A DNA stretch of 59,593 bases from contig JAFDYC010000095.1 of assembly GCA_018267625.1 (NCBI GenBank), positions 1-59,593 of the forward strand. The letters run 5' to 3'. The stretch comes from Bacteroidota bacterium. Its GTDB lineage: Bacteria; Bacteroidota; Bacteroidia; Chitinophagales; Chitinophagaceae. Every line of letters begins with the position of its first letter. The stretch's first letter is position 1. A program made the position numbers and the translations under genes. Positions 6,474 to 16,627 of the stretch are shown in pieces. Under the pieces are notes generated by a model that was not told the DNA's origin, did not search any database, and worked only from the letters and a program-made list of their open reading frames with translations.

Positions 6474-8267
6474 ATGGATCAATCCCTCGTCAACAATTTC
6501 GTCGTTCGATTCGCCAATGTGAATGGCACTGGCTCGGCCTCCGCGAACAGCCTTTTTACCAAAGCAATCTTCCGGATGGGTGTACCCGTGACACCGAAAA
6601 ACATCTTCCCTTCCAACATTCAGGGATTGCCCACCTGGTATGAAGTGCGCGTAAGTGAAAAAGGCTACCTGGGCCGCCGGGAGGGCATAGACCTGATGGT
6701 GTGTGTGAACCCGCAAAGCATGAAAGAAGATGTGGCCAGCGTCAAAGCCGGCGGCTACTTTTTGTATGACAGCAGCAAGCCTATAGCTGCCGAGTATGTT
6801 CGGGACGATTTGCATTACCTCGGCATCCCGATGATGGAGCTGTGCAACCAGGCCTACTCCGATGCACGGCAGCGGCAACTTTTCAAAAACATCGTGTATG
6901 TCGGTGCGCTGAGCGCCTTACTCGATATAGATTTTAAAGAGCTGGAAGGCTTGCTGGCCGAGCAGTTTGAAGGGAAAGAAAAGCTGATTCCCTCCAATAT
7001 TCAGGCGCTGATGCTGGGTGTGAATTATGTGCAGGAGCATTTCGCATACCCGCTGCCCATACGGGTGGAACGGCGCGACCTGCTGGGCGACCGCATCCTG
7101 GCGGATGGGAATTATGCCTGCGGGTTAGGAGCGGTGTATGGCGGTGCTACGGTGGTGGCCTGGTATCCGATTACGCCTTCAACATCCGTTGTAGAGGCCT
7201 TCACGCATTATGCGCAGCAATTCAGAATAGACAAAGAAACGGGCAAGAGGAAGTACGGCATCGTGCAGGCAGAGGATGAACTGGCTGCCATCGGCATGGT
7301 GGTCGGTGCGAACTGGAATGGCGCCCGATCCTTCACAGCAACCAGCGGCCCGGGCCTGAGCCTGATGAATGAATTTCTGGGTCTTGCCTATTTCGCGGAA
7401 GTGCCCGCAGTGCTGATTGATGTGCAACGAGCAGGGCCTTCTACCGGGATGCCGACACGCACGCAACAAAGCGATGTGATGGAGGCTGCCTATGCTTCGC
7501 ACGGCGACACAAAACAAGTTTTGCTGTTTCCTTCTACGCCGGCTGAATGTTTTTCAATGACTGCCGATGCCTTCGATTTATCGGAGCAGTTACAGACGCC
7601 GGTGATCGTGCTCAGCGACCTCGACCTGGGCATGAATGACCATGTGTCTCCGCCGTTTGAATGGGACGATACACGAAGCTACCAGCGGGGTAAGGTGCTG
7701 GATGCGGAAATGCTGGAACAGATGGAGCGCTTCGGGCGCTATCTGGATGTGGACCATGATGGCATTCCTTACCGTACCTATCCGGCAGCCCACCCTACGA
7801 AAGGTGCCTATTTCACGCGGGGCACTTCGCGGGATGAATATGCGGCCTACACGGAAAGTGGAGCAGCCTACAAGCGCAATGTGGACCGGCTGCTGCGCAA
7901 ATGGGACACTGCAAAAACAATGGTGCCTGCTCCGCAGCATTATGATCGGGGCGGAAGTGAAAAGGAAGGTATCCTCTTCTTTGGGACGAGCATGTATGCC
8001 GTAGAAGAAGCTCTGGACCTGCTATCTGAGCAGGGACGACCCATTGATGCACTGCGCATCAAAGCTTTTCCCTTCAGCAAAGAAGTTGCTGATTTTGTGC
8101 TTCAGCATGAGCGGGTATATGTGGTGGAGCAAAACCGCGATGCACAGATGCGCAGCCTGTTGATGATTGAGCTTAACGAAGCACCAGAAAAATTAGTTCC
8201 TGTATTGAATTATGATGGAATGCCGATTACCGCTGACGCTGTGGTGAATGGTGTGCTGGGTGGATAG
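6474..8267 (+). CDS. korA: 2-oxoacid:ferredoxin oxidoreductase, fused gamma-alpha subunit
   Basis: A 597-residue subunit of a 2-oxoacid (probably 2-oxoglutarate) ferredoxin oxidoreductase, which converts the 2-oxoacid and CoA to acyl-CoA, CO2 and reduced ferredoxin. Residues 1 to about 190 are the gamma domain (VNGTGSASANSLFTKAIFRMG). The alpha domain follows, with the pyrimidine-domain motif YPITPSTS at about residues 230-237 and 'ATSGPGLSLMNEFLGLAYFAEVP'. The fused gamma-alpha arrangement is standard for KorA of Bacteroidota. The partner beta subunit is 188 bp downstream. The enzyme is cytosolic and serves the TCA cycle or reductive carboxylation. Choosing 2-oxoglutarate over pyruvate is inference from the KorA-like architecture. 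Confidence 0.93.
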   Translation: MDQSLVNNFVVRFANVNGTGSASANSLFTKAIFRMGVPVTPKNIFPSNIQGLPTWYEVRVSEKGYLGRREGIDLMVCVNPQSMKEDVASVKAGGYFLYDSSKPIAAEYVRDDLHYLGIPMMELCNQAYSDARQRQLFKNIVYVGALSALLDIDFKELEGLLAEQFEGKEKLIPSNIQALMLGVNYVQEHFAYPLPIRVERRDLLGDRILADGNYACGLGAVYGGATVVAWYPITPSTSVVEAFTHYAQQFRIDKETGKRKYGIVQAEDELAAIGMVVGANWNGARSFTATSGPGLSLMNEFLGLAYFAEVPAVLIDVQRAGPSTGMPTRTQQSDVMEAAYASHGDTKQVLLFPSTPAECFSMTADAFDLSEQLQTPVIVLSDLDLGMNDHVSPPFEWDDTRSYQRGKVLDAEMLEQMERFGRYLDVDHDGIPYRTYPAAHPTKGAYFTRGTSRDEYAAYTESGAAYKRNVDRLLRKWDTAKTMVPAPQHYDRGGSEKEGILFFGTSMYAVEEALDLLSEQGRPIDALRIKAFPFSKEVADFVLQHERVYVVEQNRDAQMRSLLMIELNEAPEKLVPVLNYDGMPITADAVVNGVLGG

Positions 8268-8455
8268 CAGGGAGGAGCTAATAAGGTATGACTTCTGAGC
8301 GATACTTTTTTAGACAAAGACCAGGAACCCATTGGTGAATTCAGGACATTTTCAAAATAGAAACCCACCCAAGCCAGCGCTCATTCAAAACCTTTATTTC
8401 TGATTTCCGCAGTGCATCCGCCACTTAGCTTTTCATTTAAACTTTTGCTTGCATT

Positions 8456-9508
8456 ATGACTTTTATCCGCCCCAAGTTTCGCCATCCCGAGCTGAAGAAA
8501 AATGCACTCGGATACACAGTTGATTATTATGAAGGTGCTCTCTCAACGCTCTGTGCAGGTTGTGGGCATGATAGCATTTCTGCCGCCATTGTTCAGGCTT
8601 GTTATGAGATGAATATTGAGCCGCACAAAGTGGCCAAGCTCTCCGGTATTGGCTGTTCTTCTAAAACGCCTTCTTATTTTCTGAGTTATTCTCATGGTTT
8701 TAATTCGGTGCATGGAAGGATGCCCAGCATTGCCACCGGCGCCAATCTGGCCAATCGGGACTTGCTCTACATTGGCATTTCCGGAGATGGCGATTCGGCA
8801 TCTATCGGTATGGGGCAGTTTGCGCATGTCATCCGCCGCAACCTGAACATGGTCTATATCGTGATGAACAATGGCTGCTATGGGCTCACTAAAGGCCAGG
8901 ATAGTGCCACGGCAGATATAGGTTCGAAAAGCAAAGCCGGCTCGGTGAACCCATACGAACCTATAGACCTTGCCAGCCTGGCCATAGAGTTGGGGGCCTC
9001 TTTTGTAGCACAGAGTTTTTCGGGGGATAAGGTGCAATTGGTGCCGCTGATAAAGGCAGCCATCGAACACCAGGGACTCGCGTTCATCAATGTCGTGTCG
9101 CCTTGCGTCACTTTCAACAACAACCCGGGTTCGACCAAGAGCTATGAATATGTTCGGGCCCATACTTCAGCGACGGGCACCTTGGATTTTGTGCCCGAGC
9201 GGGAAACCATTACTGCCTCCTATGCCGAAGGCAGCATTGAGCAAATAGAGCTGCATGATGGCACCAAGATGAACTTGCACAAACTGGAGCAGGACTGGAA
9301 TCCGCACGACCGGATTTCCGCTATCAATGCGGTAAAACAAGCGCAGCACCGGAAGGAATTACTGACGGGTCTTCTGTATGTAAATCAAGACTCGCAGGAG
9401 CTGCACGATATTCTGGGCACTACCGGGCAACCGCTCAATTCCCTGGGTGAGGGGGTGCTTTGCCCCGGCAACGATGCACTTAAGAGCATCAACAAGGGGC
9501 TTCGCTGA
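8456..9508 (+). CDS. korB: 2-oxoacid:ferredoxin oxidoreductase, beta subunit
   Basis: A 350-residue thiamine-diphosphate-binding subunit. The N-terminal STLCAGCGHDSI (about residues 30-40) is the conserved CxGCGH block. GDGDSASIGMG (about 109-119) followed by 'VMNNGCYGLTKGQDS' (about 137-151) is the ThDP/Mg-binding motif ending in NN and YGLTKGQ. Length fits KorB (about 340-350). It works with the upstream fused subunit. The 188-bp gap between them has no terminator and no further gene, so cotranscription is likely, although a separate weak promoter cannot be excluded. Confidence 0.95.
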   Translation: MTFIRPKFRHPELKKNALGYTVDYYEGALSTLCAGCGHDSISAAIVQACYEMNIEPHKVAKLSGIGCSSKTPSYFLSYSHGFNSVHGRMPSIATGANLANRDLLYIGISGDGDSASIGMGQFAHVIRRNLNMVYIVMNNGCYGLTKGQDSATADIGSKSKAGSVNPYEPIDLASLAIELGASFVAQSFSGDKVQLVPLIKAAIEHQGLAFINVVSPCVTFNNNPGSTKSYEYVRAHTSATGTLDFVPERETITASYAEGSIEQIELHDGTKMNLHKLEQDWNPHDRISAINAVKQAQHRKELLTGLLYVNQDSQELHDILGTTGQPLNSLGEGVLCPGNDALKSINKGLR

Positions 9509-9701
9509 CAACTGTGGTTCCTGCAGGATCCCGGGTGTTTCAGCTTTGTGCCGTAACTCCGAAAGTGTTTGTTGATGTAGGTTTTGTATTCGTTGAAGAA
9601 ACATAGCCTGATTTACCATAGGATTAATTTTTAAAAATTTTAGAATTCTGCCAACGTTTATAAATTTTTTGCCGTCTATGATATGCTGTAAGCATCTGCC
9701 T

Positions 9702-12700
9702 ATGCCTCGACTGTTCCGTTTCAGCCTAATCTTTTTATTGTGTATGCTGATGGTTCAGGTGGGACGTGCTCAGACGGCCAGCTTCAATACATCGGTGACT
9801 TCCGGCTGCGTACCCTTAATAGTTCAGTACAACAGTACTTCTACGGGTGCCACTTCATACTACTGGAATTTGGGTAATGGGGCATCAGTGCCTACTTCCA
9901 CTTCCAACCCTTCAACTACCTATGTAACTCCCGGTACTTATACGATCACCTTGCATATCAATGGCCCCACAGGACCTTCTGCTACGAAGACCATCATAGT
10001 GTATCCCGGGCCTACTGTTTCTTTTTCTGCTGCTCCCAGTTCCGGATGTGAACCCCTGACAGTCAATTTTACGTCCAGCATCACACCGAATGCACCCGGT
10101 GCACTGAGTTATACCTGGAATTATGGAGACGGCACCATCAGCACCACAGCGGGAGCGAATCCAAGCCATACCTACACCATTACGGGCCCCATCATCGTGA
10201 CGCTTTCAGTGAAGAATGGCGTAGGCTGCACTACGACCAAGCCCATCACGGCGGTGAATGTGTACCCGAATCCTTCAACAGCTTTCTCTGCAAACAATAC
10301 TTTGCTGTGCAAGTTGCCGGGCGTGGTGAATTTTATCAGTGCCAATGCCAGTGGCATTAGCTATTCCTGGAGTTTTCCGGGAGGCTCTCCTGCTACTTCC
10401 ACATCCGGTACGCCAACGGTTTCCTACAATTCTGCAGGCACCTATTCGGTGACACTGCGGGCGGTCAGTGCACAAGGCTGTAAAGACACGACCGTAAAGA
10501 ATAATTACATCTCGGTGTATGCGAACAATGCCCAGTTCCTGGTGCCAGACTCTGCCTGCGATTCCACCTATGTACCTTTTCTCAACACAACGACGGGTGT
10601 TACGGGAAGTACTTATTGGGATTTTGGGGATGGCACTTCCGACACGGGCATGAGCAAGAGCCATTATTATACGGCTGCCGGCACCTACACGATTGCAATG
10701 GTTACGGAGGTGGGGCCTTGTTTAGATACTCTGACCAAGCAAATCACCATCAATCCGAAGCCCATCATCTATAGCGTAACACATGATGTGCCCTGTGTGC
10801 CTGGCTATATGCATTTTTACGACAGCTCTTCTGTTCCCCTCACGACTTATAACTGGAGTTGGAGATCAGGAGGAACTGACAGTAGTTATCCCGGAAAAAA
10901 ATTCATTTTGGGTGCCATGAGCGATTCCGTAACCTTAATTGCGGGCACAGGTGCAGGATGCTTAGATACTTTCAAGGAACTATACTATGTCCAGGATTGG
11001 TTTCCTCTGGTGTCTTATAAATACGAAGGATGTGCCCCATATATGGATACCTTTTCCTTCCCGCAACGACCGTGTAGCCATTACCCTGCAAATGACATTT
11101 ATGGAAACGCACCCTGTAATTGCCCATTTCCGCCTTATTACTGCTATTCCTATGAGATTGTTTCTCAAACCTGGTGGCTGGATGGGGTACAATCATCTAC
11201 CAATCCCACGTTCATTTTCCCGATTGATAGTCCCGGTTCGCATTTAGTTGTCTTGAAAACGGTCACAGCGAATGGATGCGTGCGCTACGACTCATTTTAT
11301 GTCTGTGGCGGGTATAAATTGAAACCCAGCTTTTATGCTTATCCGGATACGGCTGTTTGTGTAAACACGCCCGTCTATTTCAGAAACACAACCGGTGATT
11401 CCAGTATTAAGTATTACTGGTATTATGGTTGGAATGAGAATGACACGAACAATGGAGACTATAATGGCTATCACCGGTATCGAAATGCAGCTACCGATAC
11501 GGTGATGCTGATCTCGACTATTTGTGGCTGTTCGGACACTGCCAGCATCCCGAATTATATCACGGTTCACTCCCCGGATGCCAATTTCAGAGATTCATTA
11601 GGCTGTCCTCCTTCCCGGACGCTTTATGTCCAAAATACCAGCACAGGCGCCACTACCAACTACTGGGATTTCGGAGATGGCACCTCCAGCACCTTAGCCA
11701 ATCCACCTCCGCATACCTATCCGGATACAGGACTATTTATTATCCGGCATATGACTTATAACCCGGCTTATGGTTGTCGGGATACTGCGATGGATAGTGT
11801 TCGGATCTGGCCCTACTTTATTGGCCTCGTTGCGGATACGACCCTCTGCACCGGGGATACCATGCAGCTATTCGGAACCTTCAATGGCTTTCCGCCCACC
11901 TACTATGGCTGGTCTATCAATGATACTACAGTTGTGCCCCGTGGTAGATTCAGAACTCAATTAGATACTGTGATGATGCACCGGAACTATTACAACGTAG
12001 TGTGGTATGTGAGCAGCCAGCGCGATTTGCTCCATGAATTCAATAAATGTCAGGATACCGTTTTAAAAACTATTCTCGTCTCCCACCCGGAAGCCGATTT
12101 TCGTATCTCTCAGAAAATAGGCTGCACACCCTTCCCGGTACTTTTTATTGACAGCACTTCGTACACACCGGGCACACAGCCTTCCCTGCGGGAATGGATT
12201 TTTGGTGATGGAGGCACCGCATCCAACAATAACCCCACAGTGTCTCATACCTACCTGAATGCCGGCAAATACGGCGTTCGACTGAAGGTGACGGACTGGA
12301 TAGGCTGTACGGATTCCTTGTGGAAGTTTGACAGTGTGGAAGCCCGGCATCCAGTGGCGGCATTCACGAGCTCGACCAGCGGCAGTTGTGTGGGTTCTGT
12401 AGTCAAATTTTATAATGGCAGCCATGGCGCAACGGCCCTGAGTTATCAATGGTCTTTTGGCGATGGTACAAGCTCCACTGCCGACTCGCCCACTCATGTC
12501 TATTTAAGCAGAGGCAACTATACCGTTCAGCTCATTGCTACGGATTCTTCCGGTTGCTCCGACACGCTGGCGAAGACCGGATTCATCAATATCACCAAGC
12601 CCGTAGCAGCGTTCAGCGTTTCAGATTCATTCTCAGTCTGCCCACCACTGATCGTGAATTTCATGAACAATTCAACCTACGCCACGACCTACAATTGGGA

Positions 12701-14318
12701 TTTCAAAAACGGAGTTACTTCCAACCTCAAATACCCCGCAACAACCTTTATTAATCCGGGCAATTACAATGTGCGGCTCATCGCCATTGACACCAATGGC
12801 TGCAAAGACACAGCATTCCATAATGTGCGCATCCTCGGCTATTCAGGGGCTTTGAGCTACACGCCTATTCATGGCTGTGTGCCCTTGACGGTACAATTCA
12901 CTTCCCTGCTTTCGAACGTACCCAAAATGGTTTGGGACTTCTCAAACGGCGACACAGCTTTGGTTACCGGTAACAGCTACACCTACACTTATACCACCCC
13001 TGGGGCCTACCTGCCTAAACTGATCTTCTATGATTACACCGGCTGTTCCGCTTCGTCTTCCGGCCTCGACACTATCAAAGTGGATAAGGTGACTGCTGGC
13101 TTCCATGTACTCCCGCCTTGCGAAAAGACTTTACTTGAAATCCGAGATAGCTCCTCCAGCCTTTTTGCGCCAGTCAACGCCTGGCATTGGGATTTTGGGC
13201 AGGGGCAAATCGCTACCGGCAACCCGGTTTCCCGCATCTATCCGACACCGGGGCGCTATCCGATGACACTTATTGCCATTAATACCTGGGGTTGTAAGGA
13301 TACGCTTACTGACAGTTTTACCATCTATCCCTTACCCATCATTACCGCGCGTGAAGACACAGCGCTTTGTGTGCCCGATGCGGTACCGCTATGGGCCAAT
13401 GGGGGCTTGAGTTATTCCTGGTCGCCTGTGGGGCCATTGTCCTGCACAGTTTGCGATACACCCATTGCTAACCCAACGGTGCCGACCAGTTTCGTTGTTG
13501 CCGGAACGGATGTGCATGGCTGCATCAATAAAGACACCGTCAACATCAGCATTCAGACCAAGACCACATTCAATGTGGTGAGCAACGGAGAAATCTGCCT
13601 GGGTGATTCTTTCCTGCTGGCAGCCACTGGAGCTACTACCTATCATTGGAGTCCTGAGGCTTCCCTGATTCATGCCGACAGTGCTACGGCGACGGCAATA
13701 CCCAAAGTCACGACCGTCTATACGGCTACCGGTCGTGAAGGAAGCTGCCTCGTGGATACCCATATGGTGCGCGTGGTGGTGAACCCCTTGCCTACCATTG
13801 ATGCCGGAAAGGATGAACGATTGATAGCAGGCAATAAAGTGCAGCTTCAGGTTTCAGGTAATGGAATAACCCGGGTAGCCTGGAGCCCCGATTCATCTCT
13901 TTCCTGCACCGATTGTTACGCACCATTTGCTTCGCCCTACAAGACCACCACCTTCTATGTTACCGGCTATTCGTCCAAAGGCTGCAAAGCCATGGACAGC
14001 GTCACCGTTCGGGTGCTCTGCGACAACAGCCAGCTCTTCATTCCGAATAGTTTCACGCCAAATGGAGATGGACTGAATGATTATTTCTTCCCGCGTGGAA
14101 AGGGCATTGATGTGCTGAAATCATTCCGGGTATATAACCGATGGGGCGAGTTAATGTTCCAGCACGACATGATGCCAGTCAATGACGAATATGCTGGCTG
14201 GAATGGCACCTACAAAGGGCAGAAGCTCAACCCGGATGTATTTGTGTATATCATCGAAGGCACCTGCGGCAATGGCGAACCGATGATTTGGAAAGGCGAT
14301 ATCACCCTATTGCGCTAA
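9702..14318 (+). CDS. Giant secreted PKD-repeat protein with gliding-type C-terminal domain
   Basis: A protein of about 1538 residues. The signal peptide MPRLFRFSLIFLLCMLMVQV ends near GRAQ. It then carries around ten PKD-like Ig folds, recognised by W-[DNS]-[FLY]-G-[DN]-G motifs (for example WNLGNG, WNYGDG, WDFGDG, WIFGDG, WSFGDG) followed by T-Y...G-x-Y-x-V. The last about 85 residues (PNSFTPNGDGLNDYFFPRG ... WGELMF ... GWNG ... PDVFVYIIEG) are the CHU_C/gliding-motility C-terminal domain that directs type IX secretion (type B sorting). It is probably a cell-surface adhesin. In-frame starts at 9669 (TTG) and 9678 (ATG) exist; ATG 9702 gives the most compact signal peptide. Confidence 0.9.
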   Translation: MPRLFRFSLIFLLCMLMVQVGRAQTASFNTSVTSGCVPLIVQYNSTSTGATSYYWNLGNGASVPTSTSNPSTTYVTPGTYTITLHINGPTGPSATKTIIVYPGPTVSFSAAPSSGCEPLTVNFTSSITPNAPGALSYTWNYGDGTISTTAGANPSHTYTITGPIIVTLSVKNGVGCTTTKPITAVNVYPNPSTAFSANNTLLCKLPGVVNFISANASGISYSWSFPGGSPATSTSGTPTVSYNSAGTYSVTLRAVSAQGCKDTTVKNNYISVYANNAQFLVPDSACDSTYVPFLNTTTGVTGSTYWDFGDGTSDTGMSKSHYYTAAGTYTIAMVTEVGPCLDTLTKQITINPKPIIYSVTHDVPCVPGYMHFYDSSSVPLTTYNWSWRSGGTDSSYPGKKFILGAMSDSVTLIAGTGAGCLDTFKELYYVQDWFPLVSYKYEGCAPYMDTFSFPQRPCSHYPANDIYGNAPCNCPFPPYYCYSYEIVSQTWWLDGVQSSTNPTFIFPIDSPGSHLVVLKTVTANGCVRYDSFYVCGGYKLKPSFYAYPDTAVCVNTPVYFRNTTGDSSIKYYWYYGWNENDTNNGDYNGYHRYRNAATDTVMLISTICGCSDTASIPNYITVHSPDANFRDSLGCPPSRTLYVQNTSTGATTNYWDFGDGTSSTLANPPPHTYPDTGLFIIRHMTYNPAYGCRDTAMDSVRIWPYFIGLVADTTLCTGDTMQLFGTFNGFPPTYYGWSINDTTVVPRGRFRTQLDTVMMHRNYYNVVWYVSSQRDLLHEFNKCQDTVLKTILVSHPEADFRISQKIGCTPFPVLFIDSTSYTPGTQPSLREWIFGDGGTASNNNPTVSHTYLNAGKYGVRLKVTDWIGCTDSLWKFDSVEARHPVAAFTSSTSGSCVGSVVKFYNGSHGATALSYQWSFGDGTSSTADSPTHVYLSRGNYTVQLIATDSSGCSDTLAKTGFINITKPVAAFSVSDSFSVCPPLIVNFMNNSTYATTYNWDFKNGVTSNLKYPATTFINPGNYNVRLIAIDTNGCKDTAFHNVRILGYSGALSYTPIHGCVPLTVQFTSLLSNVPKMVWDFSNGDTALVTGNSYTYTYTTPGAYLPKLIFYDYTGCSASSSGLDTIKVDKVTAGFHVLPPCEKTLLEIRDSSSSLFAPVNAWHWDFGQGQIATGNPVSRIYPTPGRYPMTLIAINTWGCKDTLTDSFTIYPLPIITAREDTALCVPDAVPLWANGGLSYSWSPVGPLSCTVCDTPIANPTVPTSFVVAGTDVHGCINKDTVNISIQTKTTFNVVSNGEICLGDSFLLAATGATTYHWSPEASLIHADSATATAIPKVTTVYTATGREGSCLVDTHMVRVVVNPLPTIDAGKDERLIAGNKVQLQVSGNGITRVAWSPDSSLSCTDCYAPFASPYKTTTFYVTGYSSKGCKAMDSVTVRVLCDNSQLFIPNSFTPNGDGLNDYFFPRGKGIDVLKSFRVYNRWGELMFQHDMMPVNDEYAGWNGTYKGQKLNPDVFVYIIEGTCGNGEPMIWKGDITLLR

Positions 14319-14336
14319 TGCGGCCCGTTGGCTGCC

Positions 14337-14909
14337 TCAGCTTTCATTTTGCGCCAGTAAAAACTGAATCAGACGGGGTAAGAAAAAATGCTCCAGCCTA
14401 AGCACCCGCGCAGCCAGCTTATCAGCGTCATCGTCTGGCAACACCGGGCAGCAGGCCTGCAGCAAAGGGGCGCCATGGTCATACACTTCATCTACCTGAT
14501 GGATGGTGATGCCGGATAGTTTTTCGCCTGCGGCTAAAACAGCTTCATGCACATGATGCCCCCACATGCCTTGCCCGCCCCACTTGGGCAGCAGGGCCGG
14601 ATGAATATTGATGATGCGGTTTGGAAAGGCAGCAATCAGTGCAGGAGGAATCTGAAGCAGAAAGCCAGCCAGCACGATCAGGTCTGGTTGTTGGCTGCGT
14701 AAGGCCCCGATAAAATCAGGTTCCTGAAGGCTTGCCTTGCGGCAAAGTATGGTAGGAATGCCTGCCTGCTGCGCCAGCTCCAACACGCCGGCTCCGGGCT
14801 TATTGCATACAATCCGCACCACTTCGGCCCCGCCTTCTTTATTAAAAAAATCAAGTATAGCCCGGGCATTGCTGCCCTGGCCAGAGGCGAAAATGATAAT
14901 GCGTTTCAT
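14337..14909 (-). CDS. purN: Phosphoribosylglycinamide formyltransferase
   Basis: A 190-residue enzyme of purine synthesis that transfers formyl from 10-formyl-THF to GAR. It starts MKRIIIFASGQGSNARAI, the nucleotide-binding loop of the family. The catalytic block is NRIINIHPALLPKWGG (Asn and His), and the catalytic Asp lies in 'VDEVYDHGAPL'. Length is normal (about 190). An ATG 9 bp upstream (14918) would add MRR but overlaps the -7-like element TACTTTTG, and homologs start at MKR. It is convergent with the PKD protein gene, 18 bp apart, and divergent from lepB. Confidence 0.95.
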   Translation of the reverse strand: MKRIIIFASGQGSNARAILDFFNKEGGAEVVRIVCNKPGAGVLELAQQAGIPTILCRKASLQEPDFIGALRSQQPDLIVLAGFLLQIPPALIAAFPNRIINIHPALLPKWGGQGMWGHHVHEAVLAAGEKLSGITIHQVDEVYDHGAPLLQACCPVLPDDDADKLAARVLRLEHFFLPRLIQFLLAQNES

Positions 14910-14915
14910 GCGGCG

Positions 14916-14923
14916 CAAAAGTA
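14916..14923 (-). promoter_or_regulatory. -7 element TACTTTTG upstream of purN
   Basis: An exact TAnnTTTG on the minus strand, 6 bp from the purN ATG. If real, the transcript would be nearly leaderless. No -33 TTG is seen at the expected spacing. Confidence 0.35.
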
Positions 14924-15043
14924 GGCGCGGCGAAGGCTGCAGGAGATTGATAGGGCTAACGAAATTGGATTTGCCGGCTTCTCCATATCAAATGAGTCAA
15001 TGTTAAATAAAGAGCAGCGGCAGCCTTCCGAAAAGTCAATTCC

Positions 15044-15051
15044 TATTTTTG
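15044..15051 (+). promoter_or_regulatory. -7 element TATTTTTG upstream of lepB
   Basis: An exact TAnnTTTG 35 bp before the ATG at 15087. It makes the in-frame TTG at 15000 unlikely as a start. The -33 is weak. Confidence 0.45.
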
Positions 15052-15086
15052 GCAGCTATCCATTTTACTTTTTCTATCGCCCCGCT

Positions 15087-16328
15087 ATGCGCAATATCTT
15101 CCGCCGCCACAACCCCGCTGACGAGAAAGACGCGAAAAAGAAAAAGAAGAAAAAGCCCGTGTGGCGCGAGTGGCTGGATGCTGCACTCTTTGCAATCGTA
15201 GCCGCCACCCTGATCCGAACCTTCATTGTTGAAGCGTACACCATCCCTTCTGAAAGTATGGAAGGAACCATGCTGGTGAATGATTACCTCTTCGTCAGTA
15301 AAATGGCTTATGGCCCACGACTGCCCATGACCCCCCTGGCCATACCTCTGGTGCATAATACCATGCCGATTACAGGTGGCCGTAGCTTCTCAGAAGCCAT
15401 ACAATGGGGCTATCATCGCCTTCCCGGCTTTGGTCATGTGCAACGCTATGATGTTGTCGTGTTCAACTTCCCGGACGGCGATACCGTATTTAAGGACGAC
15501 AACGGAAACATCCGCCAGGAAGATTATTACACCATCCGCCGCCTGCCTCCCCGCGAACAGGCACTCATCTTGTCGAACGGCATCGAACACCGACCGGTGG
15601 ACAAGACTGACAATTACATCAAACGCTGTGTGGGCGTACCTGGTGATGTGGTTGAAATCCGTAGCGGCCTGCTCTACGTCAATGGTAAGCCTGCTCCCGA
15701 TTTTCCACACATCAAACACGAATACAGCGTGGTGCTGAAAGGCATGCTTGGCCTCAGCGATGACACGAAAGATGCAGCCCAAATCAATGAAAGCAAGGAT
15801 CTACGACAAGGCCCTCCCGGCAGCAGCTTTAATGTGCTCCTTCAAAATGATAAGCTGGATGTGCTGCGCCATGCACCGGAAGTAGCCAGCGTCAATCGCT
15901 ACTATGAACCGGCGGGCTTGCTGGGTGGCCCGGCCAACTGGACCTTCCCACAAGACACCTTTCATTACAAATGGAATGTGGACAACTTCGGCCCTATCAG
16001 CATCCCTGAAAAAGGGAAAGCCATTAACCTGACCCCTGAAAACATAGCAATGTACCGCCGCCTCATCAGCGTGTATGAAGGCAACAAACTGGAAGAACGG
16101 GATGGGAAATTCTTCGTCAACGGGACGGCTACCAGCACTTTTACCCCCAAGATGAATTACTACTGGATGATGGGCGACAACCGCCATAATTCACTTGATT
16201 CCCGCTTCTGGGGCTTCGTGCCGGAAAGCCATGTGGTGGGCAAGGCCTCCTTCGTATGGCTGAGCTATGGCCCGAATGGCATTCGCTGGAGCCGCCTGTT
16301 CCGCAGCATTCATGCCCTGGAAGAATAA
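15087..16328 (+). CDS. lepB: Signal peptidase I
   Basis: A 413-residue inner-membrane serine peptidase that removes signal peptides. A Lys-rich cytosolic tail (seven Lys in a row at about residues 17-23) precedes one membrane segment (about 30-47). Catalytic Ser57 lies in IPSESMEGTML. The general-base Lys179 lies in DNYIKRCVGVPGD. The late box MMGDNRHNSLDSRFWGFV is also present. About 120 residues separate Ser and Lys, and over 100 more sit between the Lys block and the GDNR box, both longer than in E. coli LepB; such insertions are common in Bacteroidota. An intrinsic terminator follows at 16375-16402. Confidence 0.95.
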   Translation: MRNIFRRHNPADEKDAKKKKKKKPVWREWLDAALFAIVAATLIRTFIVEAYTIPSESMEGTMLVNDYLFVSKMAYGPRLPMTPLAIPLVHNTMPITGGRSFSEAIQWGYHRLPGFGHVQRYDVVVFNFPDGDTVFKDDNGNIRQEDYYTIRRLPPREQALILSNGIEHRPVDKTDNYIKRCVGVPGDVVEIRSGLLYVNGKPAPDFPHIKHEYSVVLKGMLGLSDDTKDAAQINESKDLRQGPPGSSFNVLLQNDKLDVLRHAPEVASVNRYYEPAGLLGGPANWTFPQDTFHYKWNVDNFGPISIPEKGKAINLTPENIAMYRRLISVYEGNKLEERDGKFFVNGTATSTFTPKMNYYWMMGDNRHNSLDSRFWGFVPESHVVGKASFVWLSYGPNGIRWSRLFRSIHALEE

Positions 16329-16374
16329 TCAGTTCGGACTTTATTGACGGATTTTACGACCACGACTACCACTT

Positions 16375-16402
16375 AAAGGAGCACCACGAAAGTGCTCCTT
16401 TT
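16375..16402 (+). terminator. Intrinsic terminator after lepB
   Basis: The perfect stem AAAGGAGCAC / GTGCTCCTTT with a 7-nt loop, followed by TTC. The rest of the 299-bp gap to the next gene holds nothing I recognise. Confidence 0.8.
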
Positions 16403-16627
16403 CTATTCCTAAAGGGAGATTTTCAGATTTCCCAATTGGGAAGCAATTCAGGTACAGGATGCGGATGTGCTATGAGGGCATTGTCATCAAAAAATAATAA
16501 GGTGATTCTTTGGTATAGGTACTGGGCAAGCCTGACAGTTTGATGCCACTATTTTTTCCGGCAATAAATACTGTTGGGCTACGAATCATTTAGAAATGCA
16601 ACTGGATGCTTCGAATTCTTGCCTTTT